Assembly: GCF_040219335.1 (NCBI RefSeq) | Contig: NZ_JAVJSQ010000007.1 | Span: forward strand, 1 to 64,000 | Source: Gimesia sp. | Lineage (GTDB): Bacteria > Planctomycetota > Planctomycetia > Planctomycetales > Planctomycetaceae | DNA: 64,000 nt | Direction: 5' to 3' | Part shown: positions 49,656 through 58,659 of the stretch, one piece after another | Position numbering within the stretch: position 1 is the stretch's first letter | Layout of the letters: each line of letters begins with the position of its first letter | Made by a program: the position numbers and the translations under genes | The notes under the pieces: generated by a model | Seen by the model: only the letters and a program-made list of their open reading frames with translations | What the model was told of the DNA's origin: nothing | Databases searched by the model: none

Positions 49656-49823
49656 GATCAGTTGAAAAGAAAATCGGTACACTTTCCGATTTCATGCGGG
49701 CCGTTTATAAAAAAATAACTTTTCTAATTAAGAGAGTTCTTCTCGTACCCGGATAAATTTCAGAGCCCGTCCGAAACTACGACCGATTCTGACGGCTTTT
49801 AGATAAACGTAATTGACAGCATT

Positions 49824-50924
49824 ATGAGCGATCCCTGCGTCTCGATCATCCTGACAGGTGACACACCTGCCTTGCAGCGTACTGAAGTCAAACAACCCCG
49901 GCTCCAGCCTGGCGAAGTCCTGGTTGAGATCTTGTGCTGTACGATCTGCGGCAGTGATCTGCATACCTACGAAGGTACGCGTTCCACTCCCTGCCCGACG
50001 ATCCTGGGACATGAAATGGTCGGACGCGTTGTCGATCTGCATCCGGAACATCATACCGTCGATTTTCTCAATCGGCCGGTCAACATAGGAGATCGCATCA
50101 CCTGGTCGGTGGCGGTCGCTTGTCAGAAATGTGAGTACTGCCGCCGGGGATTGACCCAGAAATGCACGAGCCTGTTCAAGTACGGTCACCAGAAACTGAC
50201 TGACGAGAACTACCTCAGTGGCGGCCTGGCCAGTCATTGTCACCTGGTCAAAGGGACCACGATCTTCAAAGTCCCCGCGTCACTCCCCGATCAGATTGCG
50301 AGCCCCGCCAACTGTGCCACTGCGACCGTCATGGCCGCCTTTCGGCTGGCGGGTGAGATCAAAAATCGGAGCGTTCTGATTCTGGGAGCGGGTATGCTGG
50401 GTATTACGGCAACCGCCGTGGCGAAGTCCAGAGGTGCTGCTTCTGTCATCGTCAGCGACATCAACCCGCAACGGGTGCAGCGCGGACTGGAATTCGGTGC
50501 CAGCCATTCGATCCTGGTCAAAAAAGATCAACCGCTGCACTCAGAAGTTCATCATCTGACCCAGGGGCGGGGCGTGGACTTCGTCTTCGACATGACCGGT
50601 GTTCCCGATGTGATCGAAAGCGGTCTGGAAGCACTGGACATCGGCGGAACGATGATTCTGGTCGGCTCGGTCTATCCGGCCCGTCCGCTGCAAGTCTCCG
50701 CGGAACAGGTTGTCCGCAGGCTGCTGAAGATCGAAGGCATTCATAATTATATCGATCTCGATCTGGCGAATGCCCTGAATTTCCTCGAACGTTACCAGCA
50801 CACATATCCGTTTCAGAAACTCTGCGATCAGAGCTATTCGCTGGAAGAAGTCACACAGGCGTTCGAAGCTACCGGCGAGCATCACTCTTACCGGGTTGCG
50901 GTTCTGCCACAAAAAAAATCCTGA
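49824..50924 (+). CDS. zinc-binding alcohol dehydrogenase associated with phosphonate catabolism
   Basis: A 366-residue medium-chain dehydrogenase. CTICGSDLHTYEG near residue 38 gives the catalytic Cys, GHEMVGRV the catalytic His-Glu, and CQKCEYCRRGLTQKC the four-cysteine structural zinc loop; VLILGAGMLGITA near 190 is the NAD(P) site. It matches the phosphonate-linked alcohol dehydrogenases (TIGR03366 type), proposed to oxidise a phosphonate-derived alcohol or hydroxyphosphonate. It follows phnW after 168 bases and probably has its own promoter; a terminator hairpin follows. Confidence 0.88.
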   Translation: MSDPCVSIILTGDTPALQRTEVKQPRLQPGEVLVEILCCTICGSDLHTYEGTRSTPCPTILGHEMVGRVVDLHPEHHTVDFLNRPVNIGDRITWSVAVACQKCEYCRRGLTQKCTSLFKYGHQKLTDENYLSGGLASHCHLVKGTTIFKVPASLPDQIASPANCATATVMAAFRLAGEIKNRSVLILGAGMLGITATAVAKSRGAASVIVSDINPQRVQRGLEFGASHSILVKKDQPLHSEVHHLTQGRGVDFVFDMTGVPDVIESGLEALDIGGTMILVGSVYPARPLQVSAEQVVRRLLKIEGIHNYIDLDLANALNFLERYQHTYPFQKLCDQSYSLEEVTQAFEATGEHHSYRVAVLPQKKS

Positions 50925-50960
50925 ACGAATCGCTTGCTTTGAGCGACACCGTTCAGGATT
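50917..50960. terminator. bidirectional terminator between convergent genes
   Basis: AATCCTGAACG (50917-50927) pairs perfectly with CGTTCAGGATT (50950-50960), with a smaller inner stem TCGCT/AGCGA. The A-run before the stem supplies a T-tract for the minus-strand transcript. It includes the stop codon of the dehydrogenase gene. Confidence 0.8.
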
Positions 50961-50979
50961 GATTCAAACCGGTCGGTTA

Positions 50980-52191
50980 TCAGAAGTCGATTTCGGCGGA
51001 CTGACCGAGATCGATTCCGCGTCCCGGGCTCTGTTCACGCTGATAACGGGGGTTTGCTGCTGGACGCTGAGGTCGGCTGTTGTTCGCAGCCCGCTGCGGT
51101 TGAGCAGAGTAACGTGCTGGCTGCTGCTGTGATTCCTGGTGCAACGAGGTCCGGGGACGACGCTGGTTTTCCTGAACCAGGGCGATGTCCTCCGCAGGCT
51201 GACTGCCGGCTGCAGGACGGCCACTGAAGGGAACCCGGGAATCGATGGGCAGCGGCCGCGATCTACGGGAATTCTCTTCGGAAGTCATCTGGTCCAGAGG
51301 CAGTGTATTGTTCTGATCTGCGGCAGCAAAATCAGCTTCGTTCTGGAGTGGTCCTTCCTGGTCAGGACTTTGCGACCGGATGACCAGGTCTTTGTTTTCG
51401 GTAGCGGGCTCAGGCTGATTGCTGGCCAGCTGCTGACCGGCGGGCTGATTCAGATCCGGGCTGCCGGCGATGATCCAGCTGCCCCAGTTCTGTTCCAGCT
51501 CATCCACGTTTTTGAACTGATACATTTTGGCAACGGCTTCATCCCAGCCGTTCTTGTGGGCATCCTGCAGGAACATCAGGTAGCGTTTGCGACCACCACG
51601 CTGCAGCAGGAAGTCTGCCAGGGAGTAACCTTCGGCATACAGCGTCAGGACCTGCTGCATCTCTTCGGGGTATTCGGTCATGGAGAGCAGACGACGCAGC
51701 GGGATGCGTTTGTTGGTCCCCATCACCTGGCGATTCAGCAGTCGCTGTCGACGTTTTTCAGATTCGTGTTCCACAATCGTCGCAGCCCCTTCATCGGCCC
51801 AGCGTGGAAGCGGACGACGGAAGTGACAGGCGAAGATGGTGTGATTGACTTCGTGAGGCAGTACGGAATCGAGGATGCGTTCCAGTGAGCCCTGGATCTG
51901 CATGTCCCAGCCAAACACGTGACCACGATCGAACGAGAAGGTGGTTGCACCGCCGGCACCATAGTTACCAACTTTGACTTTAATGGGACAGGGAGCATAC
52001 CACTTGGGGAGTTCGTGTCCCAGCCAGGCAATCGCCAGTTCTTTGCGATACACCTCGGCGGCATCACCCACCTGTTTGGCAATTTCGGGAGTTGGTGCGT
52101 GGGTCACAAAATTAGGGGATTTGTATGAAGCACCCAGCGAGAAAAAAGCAGCCAGCAATAGTACGCAACAGCGATAGAGTTGAGCTTCCAT
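50980..52191 (-). CDS. secreted gluzincin-like metallopeptidase-type protein
   Basis: A 403-residue exported protein with a signal peptide (CCVLLLAAFFSLGA). Residues about 30-240 form a peptidase-like domain with VLPHEVNHTIF near residue 113 (zinc motif H-E-x-x-H) and WADEGAATIVEHES about 20 residues later, the third ligand Glu in W-x-x-E-G. The last 160 residues are low-complexity, rich in Gln, Asn, Pro and Arg, probably disordered. It resembles the DUF1570 class, of which a second member lies at 58660. Substrate unknown. Confidence 0.75.
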   Translation of the reverse strand: MEAQLYRCCVLLLAAFFSLGASYKSPNFVTHAPTPEIAKQVGDAAEVYRKELAIAWLGHELPKWYAPCPIKVKVGNYGAGGATTFSFDRGHVFGWDMQIQGSLERILDSVLPHEVNHTIFACHFRRPLPRWADEGAATIVEHESEKRRQRLLNRQVMGTNKRIPLRRLLSMTEYPEEMQQVLTLYAEGYSLADFLLQRGGRKRYLMFLQDAHKNGWDEAVAKMYQFKNVDELEQNWGSWIIAGSPDLNQPAGQQLASNQPEPATENKDLVIRSQSPDQEGPLQNEADFAAADQNNTLPLDQMTSEENSRRSRPLPIDSRVPFSGRPAAGSQPAEDIALVQENQRRPRTSLHQESQQQPARYSAQPQRAANNSRPQRPAANPRYQREQSPGRGIDLGQSAEIDF

Positions 52192-52611
52192 GCCCTCTAG
52201 TTCCTTTTGGTTGCAGTCGTCGGCGGGATGACGACTGACAAACTCTCGGTAGTTGGTTACGGGATAGTTTTGGGTCGATCACTCGAATTGGGGATTGAGA
52301 TTTGATCGGGGGTCCTGTAACGGATATCGGTGAATTCCATTCAGACCGATGCGGGTCGTGACAGGCAGAGGATCTTATTGCAAAGAAAAGACCAATGGCA
52401 AGCTGAGTTTAGAAACCCACCGGGATGTGCTAGATTCCGTTCTCGCTAAGACGCTGTCAGAATACAGCTTACGCAATTCCAAAAAAATTCGAAACACGCT
52501 GGCGCCGGTCGGCGATGTTCACCAGAAATGCTTGTAGATATTGCAAATCCGTCTGACGCGCTGCGGGAAATGCAAAAATTACAATCGCCTCAGCAGGGGC
52601 AAAAATGCGGT
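52192..52611. other. gene-free stretch with a leader hairpin
   Basis: CAGTCGTC (52214-52221) and GACGACTG (52230-52237) form a short hairpin about 23 bases upstream of the peptidase start. The rest holds no credible gene; short plus-strand frames here have no ribosome binding site. A promoter for the minus-strand peptidase gene should lie here, but I cannot point to a clear one. Confidence 0.4.
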
Positions 52612-52884
52612 TTAAAAGCGAAGCCGGGCAAAGACCCAGCCCGCGATAAAACCGGCCAGCATGATCAGCCCCAACTCGGTAATCCGCTGCGTTTCACTGC
52701 CCGTCACATGAAAAAATGCCTGGAACATAAAGCAGAGCACCATCATCACTCCCGCCCCGTACAGGCCGAACCGGACACGGACTTCGCCCGGTGTGGGCAG
52801 ATCCTCTTTCGACAGGGGAGTCCCGGTTTCCGGTTTCGATGTTTCGGGCTCGGGGGTTTCGGACGGGGGCTGTTCGGCAGTCAC
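52612..52884 (-). CDS. small two-helix membrane protein downstream of obg
   Basis: A 90-residue protein with a Pro/Glu/Thr-rich cytoplasmic-looking start and two hydrophobic helices at about 37-58 and 68-86, ending in Arg. It begins five bases after the obg stop, same strand, so it is cotranscribed with obg. No family is recognised; it may be a hypothetical protein particular to planctomycetes. Confidence 0.7.
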   Translation of the reverse strand: MTAEQPPSETPEPETSKPETGTPLSKEDLPTPGEVRVRFGLYGAGVMMVLCFMFQAFFHVTGSETQRITELGLIMLAGFIAGWVFARLRF

Positions 52885-52889
52885 GTCTG

Positions 52890-53891
52890 CTAAACCTCGT
52901 CTTCCAGGTCCTGAAGTGTATTGACGATCTTTCTGACCAGCTGATCCAGGCTCTCTCCTGTGGCAGAGGAGATCTGCATCACCGGCTGCCCCAGTTCTTC
53001 AGACAGCAGCTCGGTGACCGCTTCCGCATCGGGGAGTTCACATTTGGTGACGACCACGATTTCCGGACGATCCATCAGCGTCGCATCATAGAGCCGCATT
53101 TCTTCCCGAATCTGTCGGTAATTCTCGATCGGATCGGTCTGATCCATGGGAGCCGGTTCGACCAGGTGCACCAGCACCCGGGTCCGCTCCACGTGTCGCA
53201 GGAATTCGTGTCCCAGCCCGATCCCCGCGTGGGCACCTTCGATCAGCCCGGGAATGTCGGCCATCACGAACTGATGATCGAAGCCGACCCGCACCAGACC
53301 CAGATTCGGGTATTTGGTCGTAAACGGATAGTCGGCGATTTCCGGATGCGCCTTGGAAAGTCGGCTGAGCAGCGTCGATTTCCCGGCATTCGGTTTCCCG
53401 ACCAGCCCGACATCGGCGATCAGCTTTAATTCGAGGGAAATATCGCGTTGTTCTCCCAGTCCCCCCTTCTCGAATTCACGGGGTGTCTGATGTGTGGCGG
53501 TGGCAAAATGCCGATTACCACGCCCACCTTTGCCACCTTTAGCGACAACCACCCGGTCGCCGGTCTCTTTCATATCTCGCAGCAGGTGCCCGCGTTTGGT
53601 GTCGAGCACCAGTGTCCCGGGGGGAACCATGATCACAATGTCTTCCCCGTTGCGTCCGGTTTTCAGACTCCCCTGACCATGACCGCCCCGCTGGGCGTTC
53701 CAGTGCTTGTGACCAATGATATTCGCCAGGCTGTTGACGTTTTCATCCGCCAGCACGACGACATCGCCCCCCTTGCCACCATCGCCACCATTCGGGCCGC
53801 CCCGCGGAACGTGGGCCTCTCTCCGGAAACTGGCACAACCATCTCCGCCGTCTCCGGCTTTACAATAAATGTCAACGCGATCAACAAACAT
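52890..53891 (-). CDS. obg: GTPase Obg (CgtA)
   Basis: A 333-residue protein. The N-terminal Obg fold is Gly-rich (CKAGDGGDGCASFRREA, GPNGGDGGKGGDV); the GTPase domain has GKPNAGKSTLL near residue 166 (Walker A), DIPGLIEGA (switch II) and TKCE (base specificity). The short C-terminus, lacking the third domain seen in some members, fits many bacteria. Obg binds the large ribosomal subunit and helps its assembly and the stress response. The usual rplU-rpmA neighbours are absent. A small membrane-protein gene follows. Confidence 0.95.
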   Translation of the reverse strand: MFVDRVDIYCKAGDGGDGCASFRREAHVPRGGPNGGDGGKGGDVVVLADENVNSLANIIGHKHWNAQRGGHGQGSLKTGRNGEDIVIMVPPGTLVLDTKRGHLLRDMKETGDRVVVAKGGKGGRGNRHFATATHQTPREFEKGGLGEQRDISLELKLIADVGLVGKPNAGKSTLLSRLSKAHPEIADYPFTTKYPNLGLVRVGFDHQFVMADIPGLIEGAHAGIGLGHEFLRHVERTRVLVHLVEPAPMDQTDPIENYRQIREEMRLYDATLMDRPEIVVVTKCELPDAEAVTELLSEELGQPVMQISSATGESLDQLVRKIVNTLQDLEDEV

Positions 53892-54277
53892 GGGTTTCGT
53901 CTACTACTATCAGTCAGCTAACAGGTGATGAAATCAAGGGTTACAACGCATCCGCGGCAGCCCCGTTAAGCGATCCGCCGCTTCTATCTTCGCCAGTTCG
54001 GCGTAAAAATCAATGCTGTCTCAGCTCAGGGAGCCCTGTATCTAAACACCCGAACTGGATAAGAAGAACCCGGGAAATGCGTGCGGCATCGAACCTTACA
54101 TTGTAAATGTTCAAGCGGAAAATACGAGGTCCTCTGATATCAATCTGCAACAAAGCCCGTTGATCGAAGCACTTCGCCAGGGATTTTGAAATTAGCGAGC
54201 GGAGTCCCGCGGAATCTTTTCATCATAAACCGCTGCAGGCTGGTCACTTACAGCCCCACCACCCGAATAAAAACGGA

Positions 54278-54306
54278 TTGACCCGTTTTTCGCAGCGCCT
54301 TATACT
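54278..54306 (+). promoter_or_regulatory. strong sigma-70 promoter of kdsD
   Basis: TTGACC (54278-54283), 17-base spacer, TATACT (54301-54306), about 49 bases before the kdsD start. The rest of 53892-54277 has no gene or clear signal. Confidence 0.8.
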
Positions 54307-54354
54307 CCCGCTCCCCCACACATGCCCGCAAGGATGCGATAAAGGAATGGCGTG

Positions 54355-55392
54355 ATGAGTTCCCTGCCTGCAAGGTCGGTGATTGAGTTTTCCCAGTTTG
54401 ATCAGTTACGAGATGCGCGCGAAATTATTTTCAGCGAAGCTGCGGCATTGCGCCAGATGGGCAGCGCGCTGGGTACCGAACTCTGTGATGCCGTCGATCT
54501 GATCCTCTCCCGACCGGGAGCAGTCATCATGACCGGCATGGGCAAAGCAGGACTGATCGCACAGAAAATCTGTGCCACCCTCTCTTCGACGGGAACCCGT
54601 TCCCACTTTCTACATCCCGCGGAAGCGATTCACGGCGACCTCGGTTGCCTGCACCAGGACGACACCGTACTGGCGTTGTCCAACAGTGGAGAGACGGAAG
54701 AACTCCGTCGCCTCCTGCCGATCATTCAGAAAATGGATCTCCCCATCATTGGAATTACTGCCCGCGAGACCAGCACCCTCGGTCGTGCTTCCCGGGTCGT
54801 GCTCTGCCTGGGCGATCTCAAAGAGGCGGGCCCGCATCAGCTGGCGCCCTCCACCACCACCACCGCGATGCTGGCGATGGGCGATGCCCTCTCACTGGTC
54901 ATCAGCAAGGCCCGCGGTTTTACGCCGCTACAGTTTGCCACCTTTCATCCCGGCGGCAGCCTGGGCAGACAACTGACACAAATCAACGAAGTGATGCGTC
55001 CCCGCGCCGAAGTGCGGGTGACACAGGAATCAACGTCCATTCGCGATGCCTTCGTCCGACTGAGTTCTCCCGGCCGCCGGAGCGGCGCCGTGATCATCGT
55101 CGATGAATCCGATCGCGTTACCGGCATCTTCACAGACAGTGACCTGGCCCGTCTGCTGGAAGAGCGACGCGATGCTCAGCTCGACCGTCCCATCCGCGAA
55201 GTGATGACGCTTAAGCCCACAACCATTCAGGCCGATGCTTCACTGCAGGCCGCCGTCGATCTCCTCAAGGCACGCAAGCTGAGCGAGCTGCCTGTGGTCG
55301 ATCGTCAGAACCAGCTGGCCGGTCTGATTGACATTACCGATGTCATCGGCTGGCAACCCGAAGCCGCCTCGGTTGATCGCCAGGCGGGATAA
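54355..55392 (+). CDS. kdsD: arabinose-5-phosphate isomerase (KpsF/GutQ family)
   Basis: A 345-residue protein. The SIS domain (about 35-185; VIMTGMGKAGLIAQKI, LHPAEAIHGDLG, ALSNSGETEE, TTTTAMLAMGDAL) is followed by two CBS domains (about 210-340). It isomerises ribulose 5-phosphate to arabinose 5-phosphate, the first step to Kdo in lipopolysaccharide. The ATG at 54355 is preferred, with AAAGGAA upstream; GTG 54352 is possible. The following OstA-like gene fits an outer-membrane/LPS locus. Confidence 0.93.
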   Translation: MSSLPARSVIEFSQFDQLRDAREIIFSEAAALRQMGSALGTELCDAVDLILSRPGAVIMTGMGKAGLIAQKICATLSSTGTRSHFLHPAEAIHGDLGCLHQDDTVLALSNSGETEELRRLLPIIQKMDLPIIGITARETSTLGRASRVVLCLGDLKEAGPHQLAPSTTTTAMLAMGDALSLVISKARGFTPLQFATFHPGGSLGRQLTQINEVMRPRAEVRVTQESTSIRDAFVRLSSPGRRSGAVIIVDESDRVTGIFTDSDLARLLEERRDAQLDRPIREVMTLKPTTIQADASLQAAVDLLKARKLSELPVVDRQNQLAGLIDITDVIGWQPEAASVDRQAG

Positions 55393-55460
55393 CACCTTAT
55401 CAGTTCATTTCCCTTTCGACTGTTCATCTCACTTAAGTAAGAAACGATTTCCTTTCATAC

Positions 55461-58400
55461 ATGACCGCAACCATTCGATATAACAGGAATGGATTGTTCG
55501 ATCGCCTGATCGCCAACCGGACGCTGCTGACCTGGGTGACTATGCTGTCACTGACGGGGGCGTACCTGGTCTACGCGCAGGTCCTGCGGCGGGTCATTAA
55601 TAGCACGGTCGTGCGGCAGGAGTTTCCCGAAGAGGTCTTTCAGTCTCCCGAATACGCGTCTGCCAATAACGAGCACGCCAAAACGTATCTGCCGGAAATT
55701 CCCTGGGCAGCCGACGCCCGCTACCAGTTCAAGGATGAAAACGTCTTCATCTACACTGAACGCTGGCAGCAGGAAGAGGAGAAACGGGCCGCCCGTCTGA
55801 AACCGTTCGCAATGCTGATGTTCGATCCCAAGAAAAAGGATTCGGAAAAGCCCTTCGCGCTGATGAGTGAAGAAGCACTGATCCGCTTCGAGCAGCCGTT
55901 CGGTATCAAACAGACCGACCCGGGCCATATGATCGCGGGCTCGCTGGAGGGCTTTGTAAAAATTACAGGACCCAACGGCCTGATCATTTACGGACGTAAC
56001 TTCTTCTACGATGAATCGTCCATGAACATCTGGAGTGACAGTGAAGTTCGCTTCGCCTACGAGGAACACCGCGGTCGCGCGCGGGGCATTGAGATGAAGC
56101 TCATCCCCGCAGCCGTGAAACCGAAAGAACTCAAACCTGCGGCTGACGGGATTCGCGAAATCGTACTGCGACGCGATGTCTACATGGAGCTGGCGCTGAA
56201 GCAGGACAAAGAGCACGCATCAAAAAACCGCAGCCGGTTCGCCAAAGTGAAAAGCGCGGGAAGCTTTACTTTCAACCTGGAAACCAACCAGGGGACATTC
56301 CATAAAGATGTCCGCGTCTACCATCCCACTGGTCCTCAGCATGCGGATACGCTGGACTGTGATCAGCTGCAACTCCAGTTTGTCAGAAAAGAAGACCCCG
56401 ACAATCCGACACCGGAGGCAGATAAGAAACCGGGCCACGCTTCCGGGAAGCTGCAGTTCCAGGAGCTCGTCGCTACAGGGGAAAATGTTGCGTTGGTCTC
56501 GCAGGAAAACCAGTTCTCAGGCCGCATGACGCGTCTCTCGTATAACGAAGCAACAAAAACGATCGTGCTTACCGATGAACGGTCGGTCGAAATTTATCAA
56601 CAGGCGTCGAAACTCGAGTGTCCCAAGATCACCATCCATCAGGATGAAGAGGGCCGCGTGGAGACCGTGCTGTGTGAAGGTGCCGGCAAGGTGGACTACG
56701 TGGATCCGAGTACGGGTCAGTTGAGCGTTGCTGCCCAGTGGGCAAAGCTGATGAAGAAGTCGCGCGATCCCGAGACACAACTCGACATGGTGGAACTGGA
56801 ACAGCAGTGTATCATCCGGCAGCCGGCTGAGGAATTCGCGCTGGCCGCACAGCAGATTCGTCTCTGGCTCAAAGGGGATCTGGGGGCATTGAAACAGAAA
56901 GACATGCTGCAGGAGGATCGTCAAGAGAATGCGAAAAAGACCGCGCAGAAAGTCGATCCGCACAAGATGATCGCCACCCAGGACGTCGCCATCTACAGTC
57001 CCCAGCTCCGCGGGAAAACGAAGCGGCTGGAAGTCTGGTTCGATGAAGCCACCGTGCCGACATCTGCTCCGAATGCCCCTGTCAGCAAATCCGTCGCGCC
57101 ACAGAAATCTGCGATCCAACCGGCGGCGTTTGCCGTCGATGACACACCGGCTGGCCAGCAGGGCGGCAGGACTCCGCTGGGCCCGGAAAAGAAAGAACCT
57201 GAGCCGGTAATGGTCGTCTCCGATTTAATCAAACTACGCATGCAGAAAGACGAAGCAGGCAAAGCCGAAGTCTCCGAAGTCTGGACTGAAGGCAACGTCT
57301 CCGTCAAACAGCTGAATGAAACGCAGAAGCAGCCGATGCACATCACCGGCAACCAGATGCACATCCAGAACAAAGGCGAAAACGACCAGGTGCTGCACGT
57401 GATGGGCACTCCGGCGAAAATCAATGGCGGTGACTCCCAGATCGAAGGGGATGACATCTTCCTGTATCGACTGGCCAACCGGGCGGAAGTTCAGGGAAAA
57501 GGACTGCTGCTGCTTCCGGTCAAAGGGGGCAAGAAGTCGGCGGCCGGACTGCTCTCGGGCGCAGATGGAATCACCCAGGAACGTGGTCTGACCGGTGAGG
57601 TCCAGGAACAGGGTAATGACCAGGAGAACCTGCTCGAAATTCACTGGGATCAGGAAATGGTCTTTGATGGCATCACCGCGAACTTCTTCGGTAAGGTTCG
57701 TACCAACATGGGCGACAATCGCCTGCGGTGCCAGGAAATGGAAGTCATCCTCTCCGACCGGGTCTCGTTCACCGAGAAACAACCGGAAGGTCAGAAACCG
57801 ACGGTGCACTTCATTACCTGTCGGGACGGCGTGGAAGTGGAAAGTAACGAGTACCAGGACAACCGGCTGATCGGTATCCGCCGCGCCAGCTTCTGGCAGA
57901 TGAACGTGGATCAGAAAACCGGTAACGCAGAAGCCCGCGGTCCTGGCTGGCTGATTCTCTGGCGACGTGAAAATTCCAAGGAATCCAATCCCGAATCCCG
58001 GGTCTCGCAGGCCAACCTGCCACAGAAAACCGATACCGACAGCTGGAATTACACCCGCATCGACTTCAACGGCAAGATGTCCGGCAATGTCTCGCAGCGG
58101 AGCACCACCTTCGACGATCGCGTGCAGATCACCTACGGGGGCGTCAAACGTCCGCTGGATACGATCAACCCCGATCAGCTGCCTCCCAATGCAGGCTGGA
58201 TGCGAAGTAACAGTCTGAAACTGATTCAACATGACATTGAAGGACAGAAGAAGAAATTCATCTCGATGCTGGCCAAGGGGAACGCCGAACTCGAAGGCAA
58301 CGCCCTGGTCAAAAACAAGAAGACACCGACCAACCAGTCGTTCATTGCCCGCGCGGATACGATCAGCTATGACGAATCCAAAGACCTGTATATGATGCGT

Positions 58401-58550
58401 TCGTTCGGAAACCGGAAAGCCACGATCCGCCGCTATTCGCGTACCGGCAAAACTCCCAGCGCCCCTAACCAGGCCCAGCAGATTGAATTCGCCCCCTCTT
58501 ACGATCGCGTCACATTACACGGCGTAACCGGGTTACAGGGACTTCCCTGA
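55461..58550 (+). CDS. giant OstA/LptA-C-like outer-membrane biogenesis protein
   Basis: A 1029-residue protein with one N-terminal membrane helix (LLTWVTMLSLTGAYLVYAQV) and a long periplasmic part built of beta-rich segments resembling OstA/LptA and LptC: many short strands with patterns such as KITGPNGLIIYGRNFFYDES, ATQDVAIYSPQLRGKTKRLE and NQMHIQNKGEN. Such folds form the slot that carries LPS across the periplasm. At over 1000 residues it is far longer than LptA (about 180) or LptC (about 190), so it may build a multi-unit bridge by itself. It follows kdsD by 68 bases. The fold call is by pattern only. Confidence 0.65.
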   Translation: MTATIRYNRNGLFDRLIANRTLLTWVTMLSLTGAYLVYAQVLRRVINSTVVRQEFPEEVFQSPEYASANNEHAKTYLPEIPWAADARYQFKDENVFIYTERWQQEEEKRAARLKPFAMLMFDPKKKDSEKPFALMSEEALIRFEQPFGIKQTDPGHMIAGSLEGFVKITGPNGLIIYGRNFFYDESSMNIWSDSEVRFAYEEHRGRARGIEMKLIPAAVKPKELKPAADGIREIVLRRDVYMELALKQDKEHASKNRSRFAKVKSAGSFTFNLETNQGTFHKDVRVYHPTGPQHADTLDCDQLQLQFVRKEDPDNPTPEADKKPGHASGKLQFQELVATGENVALVSQENQFSGRMTRLSYNEATKTIVLTDERSVEIYQQASKLECPKITIHQDEEGRVETVLCEGAGKVDYVDPSTGQLSVAAQWAKLMKKSRDPETQLDMVELEQQCIIRQPAEEFALAAQQIRLWLKGDLGALKQKDMLQEDRQENAKKTAQKVDPHKMIATQDVAIYSPQLRGKTKRLEVWFDEATVPTSAPNAPVSKSVAPQKSAIQPAAFAVDDTPAGQQGGRTPLGPEKKEPEPVMVVSDLIKLRMQKDEAGKAEVSEVWTEGNVSVKQLNETQKQPMHITGNQMHIQNKGENDQVLHVMGTPAKINGGDSQIEGDDIFLYRLANRAEVQGKGLLLLPVKGGKKSAAGLLSGADGITQERGLTGEVQEQGNDQENLLEIHWDQEMVFDGITANFFGKVRTNMGDNRLRCQEMEVILSDRVSFTEKQPEGQKPTVHFITCRDGVEVESNEYQDNRLIGIRRASFWQMNVDQKTGNAEARGPGWLILWRRENSKESNPESRVSQANLPQKTDTDSWNYTRIDFNGKMSGNVSQRSTTFDDRVQITYGGVKRPLDTINPDQLPPNAGWMRSNSLKLIQHDIEGQKKKFISMLAKGNAELEGNALVKNKKTPTNQSFIARADTISYDESKDLYMMRSFGNRKATIRRYSRTGKTPSAPNQAQQIEFAPSYDRVTLHGVTGLQGLP

Positions 58551-58659
58551 TCGGTTCCCACCTCAAATTGCCGATAAATTCCTTTTTTCCTCTGCCTGAC
58601 TCGCCTAAAATCGTATTAAGAGAGCCTGTTAAACTGTCCCCTAAGGAACACCGAAGACC

